A DNA stretch of 64,000 nucleotides from UBA1723 sp045629285 (GTDB lineage: Bacteria > Bacteroidota > Bacteroidia > Bacteroidales > Paludibacteraceae): assembly GCA_045629285.1 (NCBI GenBank), contig JAZQQY010000014.1:1-64000 (forward strand). The letters run 5' to 3'. A program made the translations under genes and the position numbers. Under the pieces are notes generated by a model, which saw only the letters and a program-made list of their open reading frames with translations, was not told where the DNA came from and searched no databases. How positions within the stretch are numbered: position 1 is the stretch's first letter; every line of letters begins with the position of its first letter. Positions 53,783-61,961 of the stretch are shown piece by piece.

Positions 53783-55891
53783 ATGAGTAGATTATTTACA
53801 AGATTATTTTTTGCAGTGGCATTTCTATTGGGTATGCTAACCACTGCAGTTGCCGAAAAGTATAAGGCGACAATGGAATTCGGAGGTATTGCTTCCGGTA
53901 CATCAGAGGATGTTGACGCTGAACTAACTAAGGGAGAAAACGGTGCATATACAATCTCATTTATCGGATTCAATGCTACAGTTCAGATTCTTGGTGATGT
54001 AAACAGCGGCTCAGCCAATATCACAGAACTTAAAGGTACAAAATCTGACAGTTTGGTATTGGAAGCCACATCTAAGTCTGAATTCGAGTTTGTTGGACAA
54101 TCTTTAAGTCTAACTCAATTTAGTGCGACAATTAAGAACGGCGAAGGTTCCGGTTCATTTTCTGGTGCCCTTGCTATTCCGATGTTTGGCACTTTGACTG
54201 CAAGCTGCAAGTTCACTCTTAAGGAAGTTGTGGATGCAGACACTATCGTAACAAAAGAGCTAGATTTCGAAAATGTCCCTTTCTACAACAAGGCAATCGA
54301 CATGTCTAAGCCAAACGACACTACAATGACAAACAACGATTCTACTTCTGTTGGAATCCAGTTGTTCAGCCAAAAAGCTACATTTGTAATGTCAAATTTT
54401 GAGATTTCTGTTGGCGAGTTGGCTTTGAAGCAGAGAATGTTGCTTGAAAATCTTACTTATGATATCAATAAGACAACAGAAGACATCTTCATCAGCGGCA
54501 AATCGAACATGTATGTAGAGGAATACAGAATGTATTTGCCAGCAGAGGTAAGACTTCTAGTTACTAAGGACAACAAGATCAGCGGAGAAATCAATATCAA
54601 CGTTGACCTAGTATCATTCAAGTACCAGATTTCTGTTATCTTCGGTGAACAAGCAGAAGGTGTCGTTGTCGAGACAAAGACATTGGAGTATGAGAAGACA
54701 GAGTACCTCACAATCAAATCTGATGAAGCTTTTGTAAATGACTCTGTGATTTACATCAACGATAATGGAATCTTGATTGAGAACATCCACTACTCTATCG
54801 TAGATCAGACAATGACACTGTTGATCAAGGATTATATGGTGTCAAGTTCATATATAGATTCAGACACATACGGCAGAACATATTCAAATACAGGATACAA
54901 GGCATCGAAGGCAGAGGCTTATATCAATGTAAAGGGAGAGATTGTTTACTTGAAGGATGTTGACATTGACTTTGAGTTAACAAAACACCCTAACTCGTCA
55001 ACATCAGGACAATTGACTATCGTAGACGGAGGATCATTGACAAACAAATTCCTTGATTACGAAGCACCAATCGTTGTTCAGGATTTAATCGGAGGAAACA
55101 TCATCACAATGTATGTCGATACAACTGGTCACAACTTGGATGGATACACAGAGGATTCAGAGTTTGGAATCAGTGGTATCATTGATTATGTAGACGGACC
55201 AATCAAAAGCGTTAAACTTGCAGATTTGGATTCAGCAAGAAAATCGGCTATTCAGTCTATCAAGACTTCGTCTCTTGCTCAGAGATCACTTGTTGATGTA
55301 ATCGCTACAGACGCCGCAGGCAACTCAGTTGTAATTACTGCAACATGCTACGCTATCGCTGCTCCTGTTTCAATCGAAGGAAAGGCGCCGGTAATCACAC
55401 CTATCAAGGTTATCGCTGATTCTATATCAGGTAAGGCTACAGTCACTTTGGAGCCAATCGTAATCAACTACTATGCAAAGAACGACTCTCTTGGTTTGAC
55501 AGAGGTCGTTGATTCTGTTGTTGCTGAAATTTCATTCGCAGGTTCAGTTTACAACCAGACTACTACTGTTGAACTTGGTGTCGGCAAGGAGCCTATCGTA
55601 TACATTTGGAACGACATCGTTACTGGCGAGGCTAAGGAGTTGAGCTCTACAGTCAACGTTTACGAGTCTCAGGCAAATATGACAAAGGTTGCAAACGTAG
55701 CAAACAAGGCAATTTCAGTGGTTTACAACAATGGCAACTTGATCGTTAATGGTGTAAATGATGCAGACGTAACAGTGGTCAACTTGAGCGGAGCTACAGT
55801 ATACACTGGCAAGGCAGGCTCAATCAACCTACACAAGGGCATCTACATCGTTAAGGTAAACGGTAAGGCACACAAGATTGTAGTCAAGTAA
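53783..55891 (+). CDS. Secreted calycin-like protein with type IX sorting tail
   Basis: A 702-residue secreted protein. Signal peptide ends near residue 24 (LTTAVAEK). There are two calycin-like barrel regions, each beginning with the same kind of strand (ATMEFGGIASGTSEDVDAELTKG; later ATFVMSNFEISVGELALKQ), then further strand-rich stretches. The last ~65 residues are a type IX C-terminal domain (NVANKAISVVYNNGNLIV..DVTVVNLSGATVYTGKAGSINLHKGIYIVKVNGKAHKIVVK). It lies immediately after sprA but has its own promoter and terminator. Ligand unknown. Confidence 0.78.
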   Translation: MSRLFTRLFFAVAFLLGMLTTAVAEKYKATMEFGGIASGTSEDVDAELTKGENGAYTISFIGFNATVQILGDVNSGSANITELKGTKSDSLVLEATSKSEFEFVGQSLSLTQFSATIKNGEGSGSFSGALAIPMFGTLTASCKFTLKEVVDADTIVTKELDFENVPFYNKAIDMSKPNDTTMTNNDSTSVGIQLFSQKATFVMSNFEISVGELALKQRMLLENLTYDINKTTEDIFISGKSNMYVEEYRMYLPAEVRLLVTKDNKISGEININVDLVSFKYQISVIFGEQAEGVVVETKTLEYEKTEYLTIKSDEAFVNDSVIYINDNGILIENIHYSIVDQTMTLLIKDYMVSSSYIDSDTYGRTYSNTGYKASKAEAYINVKGEIVYLKDVDIDFELTKHPNSSTSGQLTIVDGGSLTNKFLDYEAPIVVQDLIGGNIITMYVDTTGHNLDGYTEDSEFGISGIIDYVDGPIKSVKLADLDSARKSAIQSIKTSSLAQRSLVDVIATDAAGNSVVITATCYAIAAPVSIEGKAPVITPIKVIADSISGKATVTLEPIVINYYAKNDSLGLTEVVDSVVAEISFAGSVYNQTTTVELGVGKEPIVYIWNDIVTGEAKELSSTVNVYESQANMTKVANVANKAISVVYNNGNLIVNGVNDADVTVVNLSGATVYTGKAGSINLHKGIYIVKVNGKAHKIVVK

Positions 55892-55921
55892 AAAAAGAAG
55901 ATTTACACAATCCACTATAAG

Positions 55922-55957
55922 AGCATCGTCGGCCGAAAGGCTGACGATGCTTTTTTA
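55922..55957 (+). terminator. Terminator after the 702-aa protein gene
   Basis: Arms GCATCGTCGGCC and GGCTGACGATGC around GAAA, followed by six Ts. Confidence 0.85.
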
Positions 55958-56063
55958 TCTATTAGCAACTTTTTTACGTTCACGACAAATTGTCATCACC
56001 AATTTTGTACATTCGCGACGTTTAATGTAAAAAAATAGTTTTGCGTATGAAGAAACTTTTCTG

Positions 56064-56090
56064 AGACGTAGCGTGCTACGTATCTTTTTT
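56064..56090. repeat. Palindromic GAGACG...CGTCTC-type hairpin
   Basis: AGACGTAGC GT GCTACGTATCT, one mismatch, followed by a T-run. It belongs to the dispersed hairpin family and may also act as a terminator for the leftward TerB gene or the gene before it. Confidence 0.5.
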
Positions 56091-56111
56091 ATATGCACTA
56101 CGTATCTAGAT

Positions 56112-56705
56112 TCATTCCTCTCCTTCGTCTTCACTCTGCTCCACGCGATAATAGCCCTGGTTATATTTTTCCATGAAGCAAGCAAAAATATTATTTATCT
56201 CAACATTATCGAAACGGAGAAGAGACGCAATTTTTTCAATCTCCGCCCTCTCCTCTTTTGTCACAACGCCATCAGCATAAGCAAGAGCATATAGTTCCAT
56301 GATCAGTTCCACCTTAGTGTTTTGATCAAATCGTCTTCTGTTGATTATGCTGCAAATAATAGTAGTGTTATAATTGTTCTTGAGGATTGTCCTGAATTCT
56401 GAAAAAGCGGCATTCTGCTCTTCCTGAGTCTTATAGTATCTGCTTATCGTAGATTTAACACGGCTAAATTCTTTTTTGTGTTCAACGCCATCAGCTTGCA
56501 TGACATCAGCAAGCAATACTAGCAAACACTTTTTGAAATCAGACATAAAGTCTTTTGGTTCAGAAGTCTTATGCTCTTTGGATTCTTCTTTAGCTCGTTT
56601 ATCTTTTCTAAATTTGAGAACAAGCCCGATTAAAACAAAGACGACAGCAAGTGCCATCACCGAAACCACAACATAAGACATTCCCATAAAAACACTTTCT
56701 TTCAT
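56112..56705 (-). CDS. TerB-family protein with one membrane segment
   Basis: A 197-residue protein: a membrane segment at about residues 10-32 (YVVVSVMALAVVFVLIGLVL), a charged linker, then a TerB-like helical domain (LLADVMQADGVEHKKEFSRV..ELIMELYALAYADGVVTKEE). The repeated ADGV and E-rich helices are typical of the TerB/DjlA metal-binding fold. The same class of domain is fused to a J domain in the protein at 35474. The acidic tail ends EDEGEE. Confidence 0.72.
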   Translation of the reverse strand: MKESVFMGMSYVVVSVMALAVVFVLIGLVLKFRKDKRAKEESKEHKTSEPKDFMSDFKKCLLVLLADVMQADGVEHKKEFSRVKSTISRYYKTQEEQNAAFSEFRTILKNNYNTTIICSIINRRRFDQNTKVELIMELYALAYADGVVTKEERAEIEKIASLLRFDNVEINNIFACFMEKYNQGYYRVEQSEDEGEE

Positions 56706-56871
56706 ACCGATCAGATTTAATTACAGATAGATTTAATTTACAAAACACAAATTTTGTCTAAATATATAGAATCCGTTCAATCTGTGCAATCAGTGCTCAA
56801 TATTTTATAAACGACAATGGTTTAGAACACGATATTCAGGATTCATCGGATAAGTCGATAACCATCAGAAC

Positions 56872-56901
56872 AAAAAAGGTTTCTCAAGCTGAGAAACCTT
56901 C
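56872..56901 (-). terminator. tRNA operon terminator
   Basis: Arms AAGGTTTCTC and GAGAAACCTT with a 5-nt loop and an A/T tract on the minus strand; it is just past the last tRNA. Confidence 0.8.
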
Positions 56902-56902
56902 T

Positions 56903-56978
56903 TGGTAGCGGATCCGGGATTTGAACCCGAGTTTCATGCGTGAGAGGCATGCATGCTAGGCCACTACATTAATCCGCC
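56903..56978 (-). tRNA. tRNA-Glu (CTC), CCA encoded
   Basis: A 76-nt cloverleaf on the minus strand. Acceptor pair GGCGGAT/ATCCGCT, D-loop AGTGGCCTA, anticodon loop CTCTCAC (anticodon CTC, reading GAG), T-loop TTCAAAT. The 3' CCA is encoded. Identical in its 73-nt body to the next tRNA. Confidence 0.9.
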
Positions 56979-57033
56979 ATTTGACTGCTTCTAAATCTCT
57001 TGCGAGCAAAGTTTGCCGTCTATATCTTTTTAG

Positions 57034-57106
57034 TAGCGGATCCGGGATTTGAACCCGAGTTTCATGCGTGAGAGGCATGCATGCTAGGCCACTACATTAA
57101 TCCGCC
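57034..57106 (-). tRNA. tRNA-Glu (CTC), CCA not encoded
   Basis: Same 73-nt body as the copy at 56903, but the bases after the discriminator read CTA, so CCA must be added after transcription. Second gene of the Met-Glu-Glu operon. Confidence 0.9.
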
Positions 57107-57122
57107 ATTTTGCAAAGAAACT

Positions 57123-57199
57123 TGGTAGCGGGAACGAGAATTGAACTCGTGACCTCCGGGTTATGAATCCGACGCTCTAACCAACTGAGCTATCCCGCC
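57123..57199 (-). tRNA. tRNA-Met (CAT), elongator type
   Basis: A 77-nt cloverleaf with acceptor GGCGGGA/TCCCGCT, anticodon loop TTCATAA (CAT) and encoded CCA. The 1-72 pair is G-U, not the C/A mismatch of bacterial initiator tRNA, so elongator Met is preferred; a lysidine-modified Ile tRNA cannot be excluded by sequence alone. First gene of the tRNA operon. Confidence 0.85.
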
Positions 57200-57218
57200 A
57201 TCTTTCCGTTTGCGAGTG

Positions 57219-57248
57219 CAAAGGTAGCACATTTTACATTACTTCCAA
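57219..57248 (-). promoter_or_regulatory. tRNA operon promoter
   Basis: Minus strand: TTG (57246-57248), 19-bp spacer, TACCTTTG (57219-57226), 20 bp before the tRNA-Met 5' end. Confidence 0.7.
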
Positions 57249-57325
57249 ACATTTCTGGCATCTTTTTTACAAAAAGTTTATCAATCAGCTAATAATCAGC
57301 ATTTTCTAATTCGCATTTTTTTAAA

Positions 57326-59428
57326 CTACTTTTCGGCTTTCTCCATCCAACTTCCATCAATTCTCACAATATGGCACTCTTCCCCACTCTTTTTTCTCTC
57401 TTCTTCCCACCTTTTTGCCACAAAACTCTTATTGCTACTATCTATAATTAGTTTTTTGAACCTAAAATTCTTCAGTTCACTGAATTTTGACGCTACGTTG
57501 TTTGCCAAAACTAACACGTCGACATTCAATGGATTTTGAATTTCTCTTTTTACTTCCTCCTTATCGGAAAGAATATATACACGATCTTTACCAAAAGCAA
57601 AATATGGGGTTACTGTCGACGACGGTACTACCATAAGATTATTAGTCCAGAACTCATTTGCCTTCTTTGCAACTTTAAGTGTGTCGCCACATCCAAACAG
57701 AGTATTTGTTTCCGTCATTCGATTTACAGCTGTAACTCCATTCACATTGTATACTGCCAACATATTTCTTTTTCTTGTCTCAAAGCCATCAACTGTCACA
57801 GTTGCGAAATAGACGACAGAAACTGACGCGGCAAGCCAGAGCAAGACAATCCTACGATAATTGTGATAGGCTGCAACCAAAAGAAATATGACTATGCAAG
57901 CCACAACATCATAATGATAGAACGGTATACGATCAACAGTACAGAATGAAATGTCTGCAGTATAATAGACAACAGCGTTCACCGCTTCAGCGACAAATGA
58001 TGCTATATACAGAACAAGATTTCCAACAGGAGTCAAGACGTCGAATATTGTCGACAAAGAGAGAAAGCCATAATACAGAAATGCCAATGGGATAAGGAGG
58101 CTCACCAACGGGATAGTGACGAGACTGGAAGCTATGGACAGAATCGGCAGACTATGGAATGTAAACAGTATTATCGGTGTCGTGAGAATCTGAGCAGAAA
58201 TGCTGATTGCCACACTTCCAAGGACATATTGTCTTAATTTGCCGAGTCCATGCCCTATCACACCTTCAATTGTAATCTCCGGCATCCAGTGTTCAAATCT
58301 CCTTACCAGAGTCTGTCCGAAAAACAAAATTGAATAGACCGCCAAAAAACTTAATTGGAATCCCAGATCAAATATATTGAACGGATTATAAACCAACATC
58401 ACAAAAGCCGCAAAAGAAACCACGTTAATCGGATTAGCCTTACTGAACAACAGCATAGCCACACGATAGACAGTATACATCAGCGACGTTCGCACAACCG
58501 AAGCAGCGAGTCCTGTCAGAAACGCATATCCCCAGATGATGGAAAGCAAAGAAATCGCAAAGATGAACGGACGTCGTTTCGGATGTATCACAAATCCTAC
58601 CAAACTCTCTACAAGAAGAATGATTATCCCGACATGAAGTCCACTCACAGCAAGCAAATGACTGGCACCGGCTTTTGAATAAGCATCTTTTAATCCATCG
58701 TCCATTTCCGTCTTGGATCCAAGCGTTATCGCGATAATAAGATCTCGCTCGTCAGGAGCTAAGCAATCTCTGTCTCTCAAAGATTTCTGCAATGCAATAT
58801 TCAGTTTCGACGCGTGTGATTCCAACGAAAAATAACCGACAGAGTCAATCAAACGATATTGTTTTGTCAACGCAGTAGCCTCAACTCCTTTTTTGCGCAA
58901 ATAAGTGTCGTAATTGAAACCGACAGTCTCATTGCTTTCTGTAGACTTCAAAGAGGATGAAAAAATCACACAATCTCCTTTTTTGAACGAAACTGCAGAC
59001 GTATCGAACGTGAGCATGGAACGGATTGGTGCATGAGCCTCATCACAATATACATCAGCCTCACAACTCACTCTCCTACTTTTTGTCAGCTTTGGTACGC
59101 TACCGATTTTTGCGACTCTGGCCGACAATCCCGTCGCTCCAAGAGAATCCAATCTATTTGAAGAGATCGGATGACAAGCATATTCGCTCCATCCTCCTAA
59201 AAACAAGAAAGTAAACATCAGAAATGTCACAGAAAACAGGACAAATCCATATTGTCGCGATTTAATATAGCAAGCAAACATAAGAATTGCAGAAACAAAA
59301 CTTGAAGCGACACAAATCGGATAGATATAACCAAACCGGAAATTGTATTCCAACACAACTCCCAAAGCAAAGAATAATGTCAAAAACAGGTATGGAAACC
59401 TACGGATCGACTTAACGATAAAATTCAT
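57326..59428 (-). CDS. comEC: ComEC/Rec2-family DNA-uptake channel protein
   Basis: A 700-residue membrane protein. Several N-terminal membrane segments precede an OB-like DUF4131 region (LSARVAKIGSVPKL, GDCVIFSSSLK), then the competence domain with GASHLLAVSGLHVGIIILLVE and about eight further membrane helices. After the last helix (about residue 525) a poorly conserved tail replaces the metallo-beta-lactamase domain found in many longer ComEC proteins; its HxHxDH metal motif is absent. It is expected to pass single-stranded DNA across the inner membrane, but competence has not been shown here. Confidence 0.88.
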   Translation of the reverse strand: MNFIVKSIRRFPYLFLTLFFALGVVLEYNFRFGYIYPICVASSFVSAILMFACYIKSRQYGFVLFSVTFLMFTFLFLGGWSEYACHPISSNRLDSLGATGLSARVAKIGSVPKLTKSRRVSCEADVYCDEAHAPIRSMLTFDTSAVSFKKGDCVIFSSSLKSTESNETVGFNYDTYLRKKGVEATALTKQYRLIDSVGYFSLESHASKLNIALQKSLRDRDCLAPDERDLIIAITLGSKTEMDDGLKDAYSKAGASHLLAVSGLHVGIIILLVESLVGFVIHPKRRPFIFAISLLSIIWGYAFLTGLAASVVRTSLMYTVYRVAMLLFSKANPINVVSFAAFVMLVYNPFNIFDLGFQLSFLAVYSILFFGQTLVRRFEHWMPEITIEGVIGHGLGKLRQYVLGSVAISISAQILTTPIILFTFHSLPILSIASSLVTIPLVSLLIPLAFLYYGFLSLSTIFDVLTPVGNLVLYIASFVAEAVNAVVYYTADISFCTVDRIPFYHYDVVACIVIFLLVAAYHNYRRIVLLWLAASVSVVYFATVTVDGFETRKRNMLAVYNVNGVTAVNRMTETNTLFGCGDTLKVAKKANEFWTNNLMVVPSSTVTPYFAFGKDRVYILSDKEEVKREIQNPLNVDVLVLANNVASKFSELKNFRFKKLIIDSSNKSFVAKRWEEERKKSGEECHIVRIDGSWMEKAEK

Positions 59429-59456
59429 ATTGCTGTACTGTTAAAAATCAAATTAC

Positions 59457-59477
59457 GAGACGCAAATCATGCGTCTT
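59457..59477. repeat. Palindromic GAGACG...CGTCTC hairpin element
   Basis: GAGACGCA AATCA TGCGTCTT. Adjacent to another member at 59489-59514. Confidence 0.55.
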
Positions 59478-59488
59478 TATGAATAGAA

Positions 59489-59514
59489 AGAGACGGTGGA
59501 CACACCGTCTCTAC
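59489..59514. repeat. Palindromic GAGACG...CGTCTC hairpin element
   Basis: Arms AGAGACGGTG and CACCGTCTCT around GACA, right flank AC. Confidence 0.65.
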
Positions 59515-59520
59515 ATTTTC

Positions 59521-60171
59521 TTACAAATTCTTCAATCCTGCGATTGTAGCTTTCTGATCTTTTGCTCCAAAGACAAATGATCCAGCCACCAAGATATCGG
59601 CACCAGCGTCAAGAAGCTGCTTACCAGTCTCAAAATTGACACCACCGTCGATCTCAATCTTGGCATTCGAGCCCTTCTCAACAATCATCTTCTTTAGTCG
59701 ACGAACCTTATCCAACGTATTCTCAATGAACTTCTGTCCGCCGAAACCAGGATTAACGCTCATAAGCATCACAACATCAGCGTCGCAGATAATCTCCTCA
59801 AGCACCGATACTGGAGTGTGTGGATTCAAAGTGACACCAGCCAACATACCCAATGACTTGATGTGTTGCAAAGTGCGGTGAAGATGAGTGCAAGCCTCGT
59901 AGTGAACACTAAGAACCTTTGCTCCTAGCTTATGAAACTCCTCCACGTAGCGGTCAGGATCAACAATCATCAAATGGACATCAAGCGGCTTTGTCGCCTT
60001 ACTTGCGATAGCCTTGATTACCGGCATACCGAAAGAGATGTTAGGGACAAAAACACCATCCATGATATCTAGGTGATACCAATCTGCCTCACTTTCGTTA
60101 AGCATTTTGATATCGCCGTTCAAATTCAAGAAATCTGCCGACAAAAGCGACGGCGATACTAGATGATTCAT
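59521..60171 (-). CDS. rpe: Ribulose-phosphate 3-epimerase
   Basis: A 216-residue TIM-barrel enzyme that interconverts ribulose 5-phosphate and xylulose 5-phosphate in the pentose phosphate pathway. Motifs: SPSLLSADF, the metal-binding DIMDGVFVPN, PLDVHLMI, SVNPGFGGQKF and EIDGGVN. ATG 60171 is used; the longer reading to 60192 adds seven unconserved residues. Promoter element TATTTTTG on the minus strand at 60190-60197. Confidence 0.95.
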   Translation of the reverse strand: MNHLVSPSLLSADFLNLNGDIKMLNESEADWYHLDIMDGVFVPNISFGMPVIKAIASKATKPLDVHLMIVDPDRYVEEFHKLGAKVLSVHYEACTHLHRTLQHIKSLGMLAGVTLNPHTPVSVLEEIICDADVVMLMSVNPGFGGQKFIENTLDKVRRLKKMIVEKGSNAKIEIDGGVNFETGKQLLDAGADILVAGSFVFGAKDQKATIAGLKNL

Positions 60172-60189
60172 ATTTTTTGAAATTTTCTG

Positions 60190-60197
60190 CAAAAATA
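60190..60197 (-). promoter_or_regulatory. -7 element of rpe
   Basis: Minus-strand TATTTTTG, 18 bp before ATG 60171. Confidence 0.5.
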
Positions 60198-60208
60198 AGA
60201 AAAATTAC

Positions 60209-60515
60209 TTAATACTTGATGAACATTGAAGCTTTGACTTCACTAACCAACACATAAACGCCGCTTGACAAAGCAGATACATCCACTGGAGATACGTTAG
60301 TTCTATTCAAAGTGATGCCGTTCATATTTCTTACTTCGGCCTCAGCGTCCGACTCAAAATAAAGTTTATCTTCAACCGGATTAGGATAGACGTGCAATGT
60401 CTCGGAGTTTGTTAGATCTTCAATCAGCCACCAACTGTAGTGTGACTAGAGAGAATCTGCTCGACACTATGAAACTCAATAGTGCGAACACTCCTATTAT
60501 GACATAAATCGCCAT
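60209..60515 (-). pseudogene. Frameshifted mini-gene: signal peptide plus type IX sorting tail
   Basis: ATG 60515 opens a hydrophobic signal-like peptide (MAIYVIIGVFALLSFIVSS) that runs into a stop at 60420. In the next frame, open from 60445, the sequence HYSWWLIEDLTNSE continues into HVYPNPVEDKLYFES and a complete type IX C-terminal domain ending SSGVYVLVSEVKASMFIKY (stop 60209). A single extra base between 60420 and 60447 would restore one reading frame of 101 residues. The cargo between signal and sorting domain is almost nil. TACTTTTG at 60541-60548 on the minus strand is 25 bp upstream and supports 60515 as the true start. Confidence 0.7.
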
Positions 60516-60540
60516 AAATGATTTGTTTTTACTTTAGGTG

Positions 60541-60548
60541 CAAAAGTA
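60541..60548 (-). promoter_or_regulatory. -7 element of the mini-gene
   Basis: Minus-strand TACTTTTG, 25 bp before ATG 60515. Confidence 0.5.
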
Positions 60549-60652
60549 GTCTTTAAATCCATAAGATTAGCCACAAAACATAATCCGTAACGTTAATATT
60601 AAGATTTCTTATCAAATTAGTGTAAAATATTATGGCACAAGCAATAAAATTA

Positions 60653-60660
60653 TAACTTTG
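60653..60660 (+). promoter_or_regulatory. -7 element of the second LRR gene
   Basis: TAACTTTG, 37 bp before ATG 60698. Confidence 0.45.
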
Positions 60661-60697
60661 TCAGCATGAATATTGTTTAATTGATAGCTAGACAGGT

Positions 60698-61870
60698 ATG
60701 ATGAAGAATTTGACTGCGGCATTAACCGCATTGTTATTGTGTTTTCCTTATAATGCTGAAGCGGCAAAGGGAAATAGATTCTCTGCACGTAAGACAATCT
60801 CCAAAGTTCAAAAAGATGATGACATCACAAATAAATTGGATTACAAGATTGTGGCTGAAAACGGTGTCGAAATTTCAGGGATTAGAGCTTTATTCAAGTC
60901 TTGCAAAATCCCGGACAAAATCAAAACAAAGAAGAAAGAATACTATGTCATCGGCATTGGCGACGGAGCATTTGCATCTTCAGACCAAGCTGAAGAGATT
61001 ATTCTGCCGAACACTTTGACTTATATCGGCAACAATGCATTCAAAGATTGCAAAAAGCTAACGTCTATAACTATTCCATCAGGAGTAAAGATTCTTGGCA
61101 ACCATGCCTTTGAGAATTGCGAAAGTCTCAAAAGCATAACCATTCCGGATAACATTTCCAAGATTGAGACATACACTTTCAAAGACTGCATCAACCTTGA
61201 ATCTGTCAAGCTTCCATCAGGAATAAGCAGTATAGAAGATTATGCGTTTTCAAACTGTGGAAAGCTAAAGGGGATCAACTTGCCCGACAATATCGTTGCC
61301 ATTGGAAACAATGCCTTTTCAGGATGCAAAATTCTAAAGCACGTGGTGTTGCCAAACAAACTTGCCAACATCGGTCACTTTGCATTTGCCGATTGTGACA
61401 GTCTGAGTGATGTCCGATTTCCACAAAGCCTAAATAATATCGGCGACTACGCATTCTACGGTTGTAAGGGCTGGGCAAACGTGAACATTCCAAGTGATCT
61501 CATGACTATCGGCTACCTTGCGTTGGCAAAATGCAGAATATACAATATCGATGCAGATCCTAACAATCCGAATTTCACGAGTGTAAACGGAATCTTGTAC
61601 AACAAAACAGGAAAAATAATAATCAGAGCCAACACTCAGCTAAACGGAACTTTCATCGTTCCAGGCACAATCAGGGCTATCGACAACGGAGCATTCTCCG
61701 ATTGCAAGAAGCTGAAGAAGATCACCATTCCGAGAACTGTGAAATTCATCGGAGCAAGTGCTTTCCAGGACTGCGAGAATCTGGATGTCACAATTGAAAA
61801 TTCAGCAGCGTACATTGAATTTTCCGGTGATCCCTTTATAGGATGCAAATCATGGACATACACAAAATAA
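60698..61870 (+). CDS. BspA-like leucine-rich repeat exported protein
   Basis: A 390-residue protein with signal peptide ending NAEA (about residue 22) and no lipobox. About ten LRR_5 units of 23 residues follow (AFKDCKKLTSITIPSGVKILGNH, AFENCESLKSITIPDNISKIETY), interrupted near residue 285 by a non-LRR insert (DADPNNPNFTSVNGILYNKTGKIII), a feature also seen in other BspA-type proteins. No type IX sorting tail is visible, unlike in the large repeat protein. Promoter at 60653-60660, terminator at 61879-61913. Confidence 0.82.
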   Translation: MMKNLTAALTALLLCFPYNAEAAKGNRFSARKTISKVQKDDDITNKLDYKIVAENGVEISGIRALFKSCKIPDKIKTKKKEYYVIGIGDGAFASSDQAEEIILPNTLTYIGNNAFKDCKKLTSITIPSGVKILGNHAFENCESLKSITIPDNISKIETYTFKDCINLESVKLPSGISSIEDYAFSNCGKLKGINLPDNIVAIGNNAFSGCKILKHVVLPNKLANIGHFAFADCDSLSDVRFPQSLNNIGDYAFYGCKGWANVNIPSDLMTIGYLALAKCRIYNIDADPNNPNFTSVNGILYNKTGKIIIRANTQLNGTFIVPGTIRAIDNGAFSDCKKLKKITIPRTVKFIGASAFQDCENLDVTIENSAAYIEFSGDPFIGCKSWTYTK

Positions 61871-61878
61871 GCTTAGAA

Positions 61879-61913
61879 AACAGTTGATCCGAATTTGGGT
61901 CAACTGTTTTTTT
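61879..61913 (+). terminator. Terminator after the second LRR gene
   Basis: Arms AACAGTTGATCC and GGGTCAACTGTT around GAATTT, then a T-run. Confidence 0.8.
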
Positions 61914-61926
61914 CCAAGTATTTTAT

Positions 61927-61934
61927 TATTTTTG
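61927..61934 (+). promoter_or_regulatory. -7 element of the DUF3137 gene
   Basis: TATTTTTG, 27 bp before ATG 61962. Confidence 0.5.
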
Positions 61935-61961
61935 TAGAAAAAGGACAAACAACCTGAAACA

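Noticed and set aside
57123..57199. Initiator tRNA-fMet
   Set aside because: The 1-72 pair is G-U rather than the unpaired C/A of initiators, and the anticodon stem lacks the run of three G-C pairs.
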